A stretch of 64,000 nucleotides of DNA from an uncultured Lachnospiraceae bacterium. GTDB lineage: Bacteria; Bacillota; Clostridia; Lachnospirales; Lachnospiraceae. The translations under genes and the position numbers were made by a program. The DNA lies in assembly GCA_910583835.1 (NCBI GenBank), contig CAJTYM010000007.1, forward strand, positions 1 to 64,000, given 5' to 3'. The notes beneath the pieces are model-generated. The model searched no databases, had not been told where the DNA came from, and worked only from the letters and a program-made list of their open reading frames with translations. The first letter of the stretch is position 1, and every line of letters begins with the position of its first letter. Of this stretch, positions 35,601 through 43,599 are shown piece by piece.

Positions 35601-35857
35601 ATATCTTTATAATGCTTAATGGCGAACATCCTGGAATGAATTTTGCTGTCTATCTCCCAATCATATTCAATCAGGCGCTGTTTGCCAATCATCAACACTG
35701 AATATCCCAGTTTTATCAGCAATTTGTAGAGCGCATAATAGGTTAGCACGCTTCCATAATTCACGCCGTACCATACGCCCGCAATCCCAACGTCAAAATG
35801 CTTCCCTTCTAATTCTTCAATTATATCTTCCGATTGCTGCCCAATTTTATTTTCCAT
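32660..35857 (-). CDS. Four-part pyruvyltransferase/ferredoxin/FrhB protein
   Basis: 1065 aa with four visible parts. (1) A polysaccharide pyruvyltransferase domain, about residues 20-370 (GIAGVWYGVNYGS, LMGCDQVWNYDG, FVITDSCHGVSFSL). (2) A two-cluster [4Fe-4S] ferredoxin segment, residues 396-441 (CCGCGACFQTCP and CIRCGKCVRVCP). (3) An FrhB-type domain, about 455-745 (SSSGGIFSLMAEQ, GTPCLVAGLRGYLG, CQACNYAKLPRLGDVTLGDF). (4) A degenerate second pyruvyltransferase-like domain, about 760-1000 (FALLGMNGDSYGEIFGYYAL), lacking the DSFHG-type motif (VVSNQRDVINFA instead). ATG follows AGGAGCAATGT. The ferredoxin and FrhB parts imply electron transfer, but no substrate is evident. Confidence 0.85.
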   Translation of the reverse strand: MENKIGQQSEDIIEELEGKHFDVGIAGVWYGVNYGSVLTYYALYKLLIKLGYSVLMIGKQRLIEYDWEIDSKIHSRMFAIKHYKDISPNLKMPEMHRLNRYCDTFLMGCDQVWNYDGVARHFGLNNYFDYVAEDKKKISYASSFGHDTSFTPVEKMPIVTKLFHRFDAISVREAEAVRVLKDEFGIEGTQVVDPVFLLDKEEYQGILEESRVKAADNKYMLSYILNPTPEVREALLYVAKKKNLELINILDAVVFDAEGNRKKDKEILNLPNTFDALDSPTWLWYIKHAEFVITDSCHGVSFSLIYHRPFIAVANRERGVSRMESLVDMLGIRERYVYDVGQIQKDEKLLSDMDYDRIDKIFDMERERSLNWLKSALSKEKKRPVTVKDCVSKKECCGCGACFQTCPADAIRMDYDEEGILYPLVDEEKCIRCGKCVRVCPALHPYDKNKKEPQCYAAFADDETRAVSSSGGIFSLMAEQVLQEGGAVCGAMFDDKFHLSQKVIYSRDELPKLRGSKYIQSDTGHTFQEIKKVLEDGKPALYVGTPCLVAGLRGYLGKEYEQLFTIDLLCHGGPSPVAFQKYLQEVHGKKEVSYVGFRDKDHFDWQINATGMTVKYKNGSSYRRAKSEDLFYRAFTPSLMVRPQCQACNYAKLPRLGDVTLGDFWGVENYDPRMTDGKGTSIVSVNSEKGAALLGKIKPKLQLLEKIDINHILTHGQPYAKPYKNNPRRYRFLRMARDCSFRKSLECCEQNRFDFALLGMNGDSYGEIFGYYALYQVIARRNCSVLMVKRPREWDEEITPLKYRLTSFANRYYPTVSAHERLERLPMLQDTCRGYIADNAAAYEKYLGEKKFFVDWTKALAGLDKEFLLGRQDYERFTAYADCELPKRYIAYDCRSIQSGLEDKIFQYAKEHSLSVVQLAEDRMAENWLYLIQQAQCVVSNQRDVINFAAIFEKKLIIPQLGLQEAVKRHILDIGLKDRIFGESENLAEKMSALENIGYGNILDIIDKRRACALKELSKSLKTVYRNIQRRDNPLPGRVKRGGIRILKRALPPPVKNQVKKLLGR

Positions 35858-35918
35858 ACATTGCTCCTATAACTGTTTCCTATATTTTGGCCAATGCTTC
35901 CTATGATATTCCTATGCA

Positions 35919-35936
35919 AACGCTGATCAAAGCGTT
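35919..35936 (-). terminator. Short hairpin after GlfT2-like gene
   Basis: AACGCT-TTGATC-AGCGTT on the minus strand forms a 6-bp stem that touches the stop codon of the GlfT2-like gene. There is no T-run, so it is weak as a terminator; it may only mark the boundary with the next gene. Confidence 0.25.
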
Positions 35937-37791
35937 ATATCCCTAGATATTTCTCCCAGAACTCCCGGCTCACCAGTTCCCGGTAGCGTTCGCGGTAACT
36001 CTTTGCCGCAGCGTCATATTTCTCATCGATTAATTTGAGCGCCTTTTCCAGCTTTCGCTTACATTCCCAAAACTGCTTCCTGTCGCGTTCCAGATATACG
36101 CCGTTCCCATAATTGTCGACAACAATCGTCCTCGGCCTGCGGTATAGAATGTGGACATTGCCATAAGGTTCGGAAATCACAATCTTGCGGCTCTTGACAG
36201 GAAAGAAAAATCCATTTGCCGTTGCCATATGAAACTTGCGCCCAAGGGCTCCGGGATTTTTAAACCCTCTCTCCCTGCGTTCCAGCTGCTCCTCGGTGAT
36301 TCCCTCAAAGCCAACCCACTCAGAGATGGGCTTTGCCTTATAATTCATGGCAAACAGTTCCTGGTGCAGGGCGAACGCATCGGTATCAAGGAGCCAGTCA
36401 ATTCCCTTGCAGAAATCTTCCACCGCCTTGACGTTATAATCTACATATTTATAGCGGTATTTGCCGATATTGCCCCATATCCATTTGCTGACAAATCTCT
36501 TGAAATCTTCCTTCGTATACTGCGGGCAATGAATGGCGTTGGTAATCGCATGGTTGCGGATATCATAGTAATCCAGCGGTCCCGGCATCTTCCCCGCAAA
36601 CGCCTCATGCCAGATACAGATGCGGTTCATGAAAATAAAGCGTTCCCTGCCGACTCTCAACCCATATTCCACGTCATCCCTGTGGATAAAAATCGGCAGC
36701 GGCAGATTAGCGGGGTCAATTTCCTGCAGCGGAATACAGCAATACCACCAGCCCTGGTATTCTACGGTCTCATCCTCGCGCTCACTGTCCAGCACTTCTT
36801 CCACCAGGCGGATGTCGCGGTTATTCTTCAGTGCCACAATCTTGCCTTCATTCCACTGCGCGCCCACCTCAAACTGTACAAACGGATGCCCCAGTACAAG
36901 CAGCTTCCCTCCTACAGTATATCCAAAATATTCCGGTTTTAAATATGCAAGCAGAAGATAATTCGCCTCTACCGCCGCAGAACTGATGGTCGCATCATCG
37001 TCCATCAGCAGGACATGGGTATATCCTTCCCCTGCCCGCTTCTGGGTCTCGATGATTCCCCTGGTAAATCCGCCCACCCCGCCAAGATTGGCGTTCTTAT
37101 CAACAGTGATATGCTCCTGGGAATCGACAATTCCCTCCAGGGAGGAGGCATTGTCAGATATGTGCACCCACACCTTGCCATAACATGGAGAATCTTCATT
37201 TTCCAGAATATCCCGTTTTAAAATTTCCATGTTCCTGGCAACGTACTGTTCACGCTTAAATGTACAGATATCAATTGCCAGCTTCACTTCCTGCGTTGGC
37301 TGTAAATCTTCAGTGCCATAGTAGCCGGAACACAATAAGCTACCTGCCTGCAGAGCCTCTAAGACCACATAAAAAATCCCTTCCTCCTGCAAGGCGCCGA
37401 ATTCCTCTGTGATTTCTATCAGCTCTTCTGTATGGATTTCCCGCTCAGACAGCAGCGTCTCCACCACTTCGCCATCCTGCAGCCTGGCGTGCATCAGCTG
37501 GAGTTTGAAATCCCCTTTCAGTTCCAGGGTAATAAACACATGCTCTATAATCGTATATTTCTTCCACTTGCCACAGGAAAAGCTGTTCTGGAAGGTGTCA
37601 AGACCTGCCTTGCCTCCCATCCGGAAATAAACCCCTTCAATTCCATATGAGAGAAACGAAGCTTCCTCCATGCGCACATACAGTTCCTCGGTCACCATCC
37701 TTTTCCTTCGGATATTTTCTTCCGTGATATATAATGGCAGCAGAATATTCTCCCGGGTAACATCGCGCAGAATTAACTGTTGTAATTTCAT
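35935..37791 (-). CDS. GlfT2-like galactofuranosyltransferase
   Basis: 618-aa GT2 enzyme resembling mycobacterial GlfT2, which polymerises galactofuranose from UDP-Galf. It has a beta-rich N-terminal domain (about 1-165), then IDICTFKR, NLGGVGGFTRG (235-245), the metal-binding DDD at 264-266, WW at 348-349, HRDD at 370-373 (catalytic aspartates) and WHE at 394-396. The spacing of these motifs closely follows GlfT2 as recalled. A helical C-terminal domain follows. ATG follows AAGGAG. glf is 4.5 kb downstream in the same run of genes, and an ABC exporter lies immediately upstream. Confidence 0.88.
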   Translation of the reverse strand: MKLQQLILRDVTRENILLPLYITEENIRRKRMVTEELYVRMEEASFLSYGIEGVYFRMGGKAGLDTFQNSFSCGKWKKYTIIEHVFITLELKGDFKLQLMHARLQDGEVVETLLSEREIHTEELIEITEEFGALQEEGIFYVVLEALQAGSLLCSGYYGTEDLQPTQEVKLAIDICTFKREQYVARNMEILKRDILENEDSPCYGKVWVHISDNASSLEGIVDSQEHITVDKNANLGGVGGFTRGIIETQKRAGEGYTHVLLMDDDATISSAAVEANYLLLAYLKPEYFGYTVGGKLLVLGHPFVQFEVGAQWNEGKIVALKNNRDIRLVEEVLDSEREDETVEYQGWWYCCIPLQEIDPANLPLPIFIHRDDVEYGLRVGRERFIFMNRICIWHEAFAGKMPGPLDYYDIRNHAITNAIHCPQYTKEDFKRFVSKWIWGNIGKYRYKYVDYNVKAVEDFCKGIDWLLDTDAFALHQELFAMNYKAKPISEWVGFEGITEEQLERRERGFKNPGALGRKFHMATANGFFFPVKSRKIVISEPYGNVHILYRRPRTIVVDNYGNGVYLERDRKQFWECKRKLEKALKLIDEKYDAAAKSYRERYRELVSREFWEKYLGI

Positions 37792-37803
37792 CTTCCTTCT
37801 CCT

Positions 37804-38559
37804 TTAATCTTCCATCGTCAGTCCCTGTGCTTCCATGTACTTTTCACATACTTCTTCCACCCTGCCCTTCATCACGGCATGTCCTTTGTCAATCCACAAC
37901 GCATGGCTGCAGAGCTTCAACACAGACTTAATATTATGCGAAACATAGAGCAGCGTTGTGTCATTGGCTAACAGCTCCTCCATCCTCTGGTTGCATTTTT
38001 TCTTAAATTTCGCATCCCCTACCGACAGTACTTCATCTACTATCAGAATGTCGGGGTTTACCACTGTAGCCACGGAAAATCCCAGCCTGGCTTTCATACC
38101 GGAGGAATAATTCTTAATCGGCGAATCCAGAAAGTTGCGGATACCCGCAAATTCGACAATCTCTTCAAAATGCTCTTCCATGAACTGCCTGGAATAGCCC
38201 AGGACAGCGCCGTTGAGGTAGATGTTCTCCCGCGCCGTCAGGTTGGAGTCAAACCCTGCCCCCAGCTCAATCAGCGGGGCAATTGTCCCATTCGTGGTAA
38301 TCGAGCCTTTGTATGGTTTCATAATCCCGGCAATTGCCTTAAGCATCGTGCTTTTGCCGGATCCATTGGTGCCAATCAGTCCCCAGCCTTCCCCTCTGCG
38401 CACCTGGAAAGAAATATCCTGCAGCGCCAGAAATTCCTGGAACATCAATTCCCTGCGGATAAACTTAATCGCATAATCTTTCAGGTTGTCTATCTTCTGC
38501 GTTGCCTTGTTAAAACGTATCGTCACATGGTCAACATCAATCATGATTCTTTCTTCCAT
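37804..38559 (-). CDS. ABC exporter ATPase (TagH/Wzt type, NBD only)
   Basis: Nucleotide-binding subunit for polysaccharide export: Walker A GLIGTNGSGKST, signature YSSGMKARLGFS, Walker B ILIVDEVLSVGD, H-loop YVSHNIKSV. At 251 aa it lacks the C-terminal glycan-recognition domain found in the second exporter of this window. ATG at 38559 follows AGGGTG; an ATG two codons upstream is possible. Its start lies 10 nt after the stop of the permease gene, its obvious partner. Confidence 0.92.
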   Translation of the reverse strand: MEERIMIDVDHVTIRFNKATQKIDNLKDYAIKFIRRELMFQEFLALQDISFQVRRGEGWGLIGTNGSGKSTMLKAIAGIMKPYKGSITTNGTIAPLIELGAGFDSNLTARENIYLNGAVLGYSRQFMEEHFEEIVEFAGIRNFLDSPIKNYSSGMKARLGFSVATVVNPDILIVDEVLSVGDAKFKKKCNQRMEELLANDTTLLYVSHNIKSVLKLCSHALWIDKGHAVMKGRVEEVCEKYMEAQGLTMED

Positions 38560-38569
38560 ATTCATCACC

Positions 38570-39370
38570 CTATATATATAAAATAAATTTATCCTGCGAC
38601 TTTTTAAAGAAAAGCAGTCCGATTACAAAGGAAAACACGGATATGAGGCAGCCGCCTACAAATATGCGCGCATCCGGCAGACAGCCCTCGTACACGAAAC
38701 ACCGGAACTGATTCACATAATAATAGGCAGGATTCAGGTATTCTATGACGAACCTTACCCAGCCGTCCATCTGCTCCACTGAATAAAAGATAGGCGTTAT
38801 ATACATCCAGGCGGTGGTAAACGCTTTATAAATATATTGGACATCCCGGAAAAAAACGTTCGCCTGGGCGAGGAAGAACCCTAATCCGCAGCAGAAAAGA
38901 TAAAGCTGCACGAGCACCACCGGGAAAAGCAGGAAATACCATGTAAATTGCGAGCGGGTAAATACCATCACAATCAGCAGTGCGCCCATAGAAAATACCA
39001 TGTTTACAAGCCCGCTTGTCACTTTGGACAGCGTAAAGACATACTTGGGCACGTACACTTTCTTGAGCAATGAAGCATTGCCGATAATCGAACGCATGGC
39101 ATCATTTGTGGAGGTCGTGATAAATTCAAACACGGTCCGCCCCGCAATCAGATACACGGCATAATTCTTAATAGAACCGCTGCGGTCAAAGAGATTGGAA
39201 AAGACCGCTACCATGACAAGCATAATCAAAAGCGGATTTAAAATGCTCCACACATACCCCAGAAGGCTCCTGCGGTATTTGAGCTTTAAATCCCTGACTA
39301 CTAATTGTTTCATCAATTCTGAATACTTAATGAAGGTTTCTATTCTGATTTTAGTCTTATCTCTGTTCAT
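38570..39370 (-). CDS. ABC-2 type polysaccharide permease (Wzm/TagG-like)
   Basis: Six-helix permease of 266 aa with the family N-terminus LVVRDLKLKYRRSLLGYVWSILNPLL, which is cytosolic up to the first helix, and VQYIYKAFTTAWMYITPIFYSVEQ between late helices. It pairs with the adjacent ATPase to export a lipid-linked glycan. The upstream GT2 gene ends 1 nt before its ATG, so translational coupling is likely. Confidence 0.92.
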   Translation of the reverse strand: MNRDKTKIRIETFIKYSELMKQLVVRDLKLKYRRSLLGYVWSILNPLLIMLVMVAVFSNLFDRSGSIKNYAVYLIAGRTVFEFITTSTNDAMRSIIGNASLLKKVYVPKYVFTLSKVTSGLVNMVFSMGALLIVMVFTRSQFTWYFLLFPVVLVQLYLFCCGLGFFLAQANVFFRDVQYIYKAFTTAWMYITPIFYSVEQMDGWVRFVIEYLNPAYYYVNQFRCFVYEGCLPDARIFVGGCLISVFSFVIGLLFFKKSQDKFILYI

Positions 39371-39371
39371 A

Positions 39372-40370
39372 CTAACTCAGCCTTTCTTTCCAGTAATACA
39401 CCGCCCTGGCTGCCATGTACAGCCTGTAACGGCTGTGCCGCAGCAGCAAAACAGCCTTATTTTCCACAGCAGCATAGACCATCGGATAATTCTTCCTCAT
39501 CGTTTCCTCAAATGCTTCGATAGCTTCCCGGTTCTCCTTGCTGTAAGGCTGGCTCAAGTAAATCTTAATCCTGCTGGCTGCCATACGTCCCAGCACATGC
39601 TCCATATGGCTTAACTTTGCCGGCTGCAGTTTAGGACGCCACTGTTTATAGAAATCCAGCACCCGTGCCAGCACCCGGTCATAATTATCGGCATTTTTCT
39701 TCATTTTCTCGATATTCATGCTCTGCCCTGGCAGCCCTACCCGGTATTGGTACACAAAGATATCCAGAAATGTTATCGTCTCAACCTGCGGAACCGGGAA
39801 AAGCACATACTCCATATCCACATAAAAACAGTTCTCATCTATCATAGGAATATTCCTTAAGAGCTCTGTCTTTATCGTATATCCATGCATTTTCAGAAAA
39901 AGATTGCCCTTAATCTCCGAAAAATGATACTCCCTGCCATATTCCACCCCAGGAAAAGGGCTTGCAAATTCAATGCTCTTCTTACCAGTCCTGTCATCGA
40001 CATGGTGGTAGTTCGTATAGACAACATCTGAATTACAGCCCTCCAAATACGCAGACAGCTTGCAGAATGCTTCCTCATCCACCCAGTCATCACTGTCTAC
40101 CACCTTAAAATATCTGCCCTTCGCTTCCTCAATCCCGCGGTTAATCGTGGAACCATGGCCTCCGTTTTCCTTATTGACAAGGCGGAAAATCTGCGGGTAC
40201 TTGCTTACATATTCCCCGGCAATCTCTGCGGAACTGTCCGTAGACCCATCATTGATAACCAGCACTTCCATCCTGTCCCCTATCTCTTCTATGCAAAAAG
40301 AGTCCAGGCATCTGCGCAGATACTTCTCTACATTATAGGTCGGAACCACAATGCTCAACAGCTTTTCCAT
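39372..40370 (-). CDS. GT2 family glycosyltransferase
   Basis: 332 aa, GT-A fold: SIVVPTYNVEKYLRRCLDSF, VINDGSTDSS, KVVDSDDWVDEEAF with the DD pair of the DxD motif. The C-terminal third is helical with no membrane segment. It transfers an unknown sugar in the cytosol. It is 3 nt after another GT2 gene and 1 nt before the ABC permease, clearly one operon. Confidence 0.88.
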   Translation of the reverse strand: MEKLLSIVVPTYNVEKYLRRCLDSFCIEEIGDRMEVLVINDGSTDSSAEIAGEYVSKYPQIFRLVNKENGGHGSTINRGIEEAKGRYFKVVDSDDWVDEEAFCKLSAYLEGCNSDVVYTNYHHVDDRTGKKSIEFASPFPGVEYGREYHFSEIKGNLFLKMHGYTIKTELLRNIPMIDENCFYVDMEYVLFPVPQVETITFLDIFVYQYRVGLPGQSMNIEKMKKNADNYDRVLARVLDFYKQWRPKLQPAKLSHMEHVLGRMAASRIKIYLSQPYSKENREAIEAFEETMRKNYPMVYAAVENKAVLLLRHSRYRLYMAARAVYYWKERLS

Positions 40371-40373
40371 GCC

Positions 40374-41537
40374 TTAGCTTCCTCCCAGCTTCCGGTAAAC
40401 CCAACGCGGTACGCTGGTCACCCCATGCCCAAACCGATAGGAAAAAGAATTATAAACTGCACGGTTATCGTCCTCTAAATATCTCCTGTCATTATCCAGA
40501 TAACGCATGGCAATCGTCAGGTTGGCAATTTCGCTCCTCAGCCCTATTTTCTCCCGCTCCTTGCGGTCACAAAGATTCTGCAGTCTCTCCTGCTCCTCTT
40601 CAAACATGGCCGCATTTTCACGGATTCTGGCAATAATCGGGCTCAATATCTGCGTAATACTGACATCCATGCCTTCCATCATTCCCTGGTCAATATGGAG
40701 CAGCGTCTCCATCAGGGCTTCGTATACAGAGACCGCATAATCTTCATAAAAGATACTGTCCCCCATCAGCTGCCGGTATTCCTCATTCAGCCGCATTACG
40801 CACAGCTGATGCAGCTTCGTAAGCCCATGCTTCCTGGAAATATCAAGGTTGTCCCGTATGCCCTTTAAGACATCACAAACCTTCCTCTCGTTCCATGACA
40901 CGCTCTCATGGCCATAACGGTAACAGTAGGAAGGTTTATCTATGCCATAAAATCTGCCCGCGGCAATCATGGCTTCCACCATAAACGGCGGATCTTGATA
41001 CCTCACATATTCCTTAAAGAAAATATTGTTATCCAACAGCAATTTGCGCAGGAAAATAAAGCGCTGATAGCCAAAATCAAACTGATAGTCCTTATATTCT
41101 ATCACGCCATCCTGCTCAAAATGGTATCCATAATACCGTTCCTCAAATTCTTCATTATAAATTCCCTCATGGTAATCCATGAAACTTCCGCCAGCGACAG
41201 CGACCTGATTCTGTTCCGCTCCCGCATAAAGCATCTCCAGGATACCTTCTGACGGATACCAGTCATCCGGGTCCATAAATATCACATATTTGCCCTGGGC
41301 TTTACGGATGCCATTGTTCCTGGCTTTCGCCACACCCTGGTTCTGCTGGTCGATAATCGTCACACGCTGATCTCTCTTTTGATACTGTCTGAGGATATCA
41401 AGCGAAGTGTCCGCCGAGCCGTCATTGATACACAATGCCTCTATCTCCCCCAGCGTCTGCCCAAGCACGCTGTCCAGACATTGTCCAAGATATTTCTCCA
41501 TATTATAAACTGGGATAATTACTGAAACTTTTATCAT
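40374..41537 (-). CDS. GT2 family glycosyltransferase
   Basis: 387 aa: VSVIIPVYNMEKYLGQCLDS, CINDGSADTS, KYVIFMDPDDWYPSEGIL. A helical C-terminal region (about 300-365) includes a likely coiled coil EEEQERLQNLCDRKEREK, and the tail FSYRFGHGVTSVPRWVYRK resembles tails that associate with membranes. ATG at 41537 follows GAAGGG. Donor and acceptor are unknown. Confidence 0.88.
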   Translation of the reverse strand: MIKVSVIIPVYNMEKYLGQCLDSVLGQTLGEIEALCINDGSADTSLDILRQYQKRDQRVTIIDQQNQGVAKARNNGIRKAQGKYVIFMDPDDWYPSEGILEMLYAGAEQNQVAVAGGSFMDYHEGIYNEEFEERYYGYHFEQDGVIEYKDYQFDFGYQRFIFLRKLLLDNNIFFKEYVRYQDPPFMVEAMIAAGRFYGIDKPSYCYRYGHESVSWNERKVCDVLKGIRDNLDISRKHGLTKLHQLCVMRLNEEYRQLMGDSIFYEDYAVSVYEALMETLLHIDQGMMEGMDVSITQILSPIIARIRENAAMFEEEQERLQNLCDRKEREKIGLRSEIANLTIAMRYLDNDRRYLEDDNRAVYNSFSYRFGHGVTSVPRWVYRKLGGS

Positions 41538-41567
41538 ATTCCCTTCCTCTGCACACAGCACCCCACA

Positions 41568-42596
41568 TTATTTTCCATGTTTTTTCTTCTTGCCGGATTC
41601 CGCCTGCACTTTGGGCAGATTGCCGCTTTCATTTTCTTTTCTCTTATTCTCTGCATCCTTGTCAAAATCCAGTTTGCGCACATGGTACTGCACGTCTTCC
41701 AATATCTTGCGGTTCGCAGAGATGATATCTGCTTCCAAGCCCACAATAAACGTCTGGAACCCTAAGAGCATCAGCGTACTTGCCAGAATCAGGGACTGCA
41801 TGTGCCCGGCCCCGCTTCCGTTAAAATAGAACACGAGGAAACGGATCCCTATCGCAAACCCCAACAGAAAAAAGATGCTTCCGATTATGGAAAAGACCAT
41901 CAGCGGCCGGTACATCATGAATGCCCGCAGGATTGTGAGCATGGATTTCTTCACGTAGCCGAACATGCTGTTGAACAGCCGGGAAGGCCGAAGTTCCGCA
42001 TTCGTACGGATGGGCACGGATTGCATGGCAATTTTGCTTCTTCCTGCCTGTACAATCGTCTCCAGGGTGTAAGTATATTCATTCACTACATTGAGCCGCA
42101 TAGCCGCTTCCCGGCTATAAGCGCGGAATCCGCTCGGCGCATCGGGAATATCGCTGCGGGAAGCCTTGCGGACTACCCAGCTGCCCAGATGCTGCAGCCG
42201 CTTCTTCAGCGGCGACCAGTGCTCGGTATCATCCACCGGCCTTTCGCCAATGACAATATCTGTCTTGCCTTCAATAATCGGGCGTACAAGTTTCTCAATG
42301 TCATCGGCGCAGTACTGGTTGTCCGCATCCGTATTGACAATAATGTCCGCGCCGTTGCGCAGACAAGCATCGAGACCTGCCATAAAACCTTTCGCCAGTC
42401 CCTTGTTCCTTTTTAAATCCACAACATAGTGGACGCCCCATTTCCTTGCTACCTCTACGGTATTGTCTTTGCTTCCGTCATTGATAATCAGGTATTCAAT
42501 CTCGTCTATCCCCTCTATCTGTTTGGGCAGGTCGTTCAGAGCAATCTCTAATGTCTCCGCCTCATTATAGCAAGGTATCTGTATAATTAATTTCAC
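41568..42596 (-). CDS. GtrB/DPM-like polyprenyl-phosphate glycosyltransferase
   Basis: 342-aa GT2 enzyme: IIQIPCYNEAETLEIALNDL, IINDGSKDNT, NTDADNQYCADDI, and two C-terminal transmembrane helices (VFSIIGSIFFLLGFAIGIRF and a second around STLMLLGFQTFIVGL), followed by a charged basic tail. This is the layout of enzymes that load a single sugar on undecaprenyl phosphate. The start is a GTG at 42596 with GGAGG six bases upstream. A good promoter lies 60 nt before it, so this begins the operon that runs through the GT2 and ABC genes. Confidence 0.85.
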   Translation of the reverse strand: MKLIIQIPCYNEAETLEIALNDLPKQIEGIDEIEYLIINDGSKDNTVEVARKWGVHYVVDLKRNKGLAKGFMAGLDACLRNGADIIVNTDADNQYCADDIEKLVRPIIEGKTDIVIGERPVDDTEHWSPLKKRLQHLGSWVVRKASRSDIPDAPSGFRAYSREAAMRLNVVNEYTYTLETIVQAGRSKIAMQSVPIRTNAELRPSRLFNSMFGYVKKSMLTILRAFMMYRPLMVFSIIGSIFFLLGFAIGIRFLVFYFNGSGAGHMQSLILASTLMLLGFQTFIVGLEADIISANRKILEDVQYHVRKLDFDKDAENKRKENESGNLPKVQAESGKKKKHGK

Positions 42597-42655
42597 TTTC
42601 TTCCTCCGTATCCTCTGGAATGTATTTCTATAGTATAGATTGCCACATTTTTATA

Positions 42656-42684
42656 AATATATCACACTTATCTTATAAATGCAA
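42656..42684 (-). promoter_or_regulatory. Sigma-A-like promoter of the galactofuranan segment
   Basis: On the minus strand TTGCAT (42684-42679), a 17-bp spacer and TATATT (42661-42656). It is 60 nt upstream of the GtrB-like start, in the largest gap of this segment, and probably opens the operon that includes the first ABC exporter and the GlfT2-like gene. Confidence 0.55.
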
Positions 42685-42720
42685 CAAAATTGCCCAGCCC
42701 TTCATACTCTATAATTACAG

Positions 42721-43470
42721 TTACGCACTGTACTTTCTGACGCCGTTTAAGGCATACATCAGGAAATAGTAGCAAGAGGCAAGGATGCCAAATCCCATAT
42801 AGCGGTACACGCCAAACTGCATCCTCGCCGACTTTAGTTTGTTTCTGGACTTTCCGCCCTGGCTCATACGGCTCTGCAAAAGAGGCTCATTTATGCCCAA
42901 TGCCGCGCCATATTTCTGTAACACTCGCAGCCACAGGATATAATCTTCGTGCAGCTCGTCATGGCACATATAGAACTCCTTCGCCACCTGCGTCTCCATC
43001 ACTACGGAAGAACAAGGGATGCTGTTGGTCCGCAGCAGCATGGAATATGTGATTTGCCCGGGCACCCCTATGACCTTGCCCTGAGAGGAACCGTCAGGAT
43101 TCATCAGTTCCCTGCCGGTACAGCAAAGCACGGAATCCGATTTTTCAAGTTCCTCACATTGCGCTTTTAATTTCCCTTCGCGCCACCAGTCGTCCGCATC
43201 AAGAAATGCCACATACTTCCCCACGGCACGGCGTATCCCGATGTTGCGGCTCTCCGCCACTCCCAGGTTCCTGTCATTGCAGATGAGTACCACCTTTTCC
43301 CCATCTGCATACCGTCCGGCTATTTCCGCCGTGCGGTCCGAAGAACAGTCATCAATCACCAGAAGCTCCAGCGGCACGTCCTGGCATAAGACGGACTCAA
43401 TCGCCTGTGCAATATAGTTTTCAGCATTATATGCCGGCATGATTACGGACACGGTTGTCTGGCTATTCAT
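42721..43470 (-). CDS. GT2 family glycosyltransferase
   Basis: 249 aa, EpsJ-like: VSVIMPAYNAENYIAQAIES, VIDDCSSDRT, KYVAFLDADDWWREGKLKAQ. The C-terminal part carries QSRMSQGGKSRNKLKSARMQ and one hydrophobic stretch (GFGILASCYYFLMYAL). ATG follows AAAGGAG, after the tandem-repeat region at 43.5 kb. It may add the second sugar after the WbaP-type enzyme encoded just upstream. Confidence 0.88.
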   Translation of the reverse strand: MNSQTTVSVIMPAYNAENYIAQAIESVLCQDVPLELLVIDDCSSDRTAEIAGRYADGEKVVLICNDRNLGVAESRNIGIRRAVGKYVAFLDADDWWREGKLKAQCEELEKSDSVLCCTGRELMNPDGSSQGKVIGVPGQITYSMLLRTNSIPCSSVVMETQVAKEFYMCHDELHEDYILWLRVLQKYGAALGINEPLLQSRMSQGGKSRNKLKSARMQFGVYRYMGFGILASCYYFLMYALNGVRKYSA

Positions 43471-43486
43471 GTGATTCTCCTTTTTA

Positions 43487-43579
43487 CTTCTTTGGTGACG
43501 CTAGGTGACCTAAGGCATCCTCCCAACTTCTTTTTCTTCTTTGGTGACGCTAGGTGACCTAAGGCATCCTCCCAACTTC
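43487..43579. repeat. 49-bp-period tandem repeat, 44-bp unit
   Basis: A 44-bp unit (43487-43530) is repeated exactly at 43536-43579 with a TTTTT spacer. Next to it, GGTCCCTCCTTAGGTCA occurs at 43584-43600 and 43604-43620, a 20-bp duplication that includes the end of the WbaP-type gene. The repeat fills most of the gap between that gene and the GT2 gene. Confidence 0.9.
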
Positions 43580-43599
43580 GTTGGGTCCCTCCTTAGGTC
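43556..43599 (-). terminator. Strong stem-loop after WbaP-type gene
   Basis: GACCTAAGG (43556-43564) pairs with CCTTAGGTC (43591-43599), and inside it CCCAAC (43571-43576) pairs with GTTGGG (43580-43585) around a TTC loop. On the minus strand the structure begins at the stop codon of the WbaP-type gene and could terminate, attenuate or protect its mRNA. Confidence 0.5.

Noticed and set aside
43487..43579. CRISPR-like appearance of two identical 44-bp units
   Set aside because: There are only two units with a 5-bp spacer and no cas genes; it is a simple tandem duplication.
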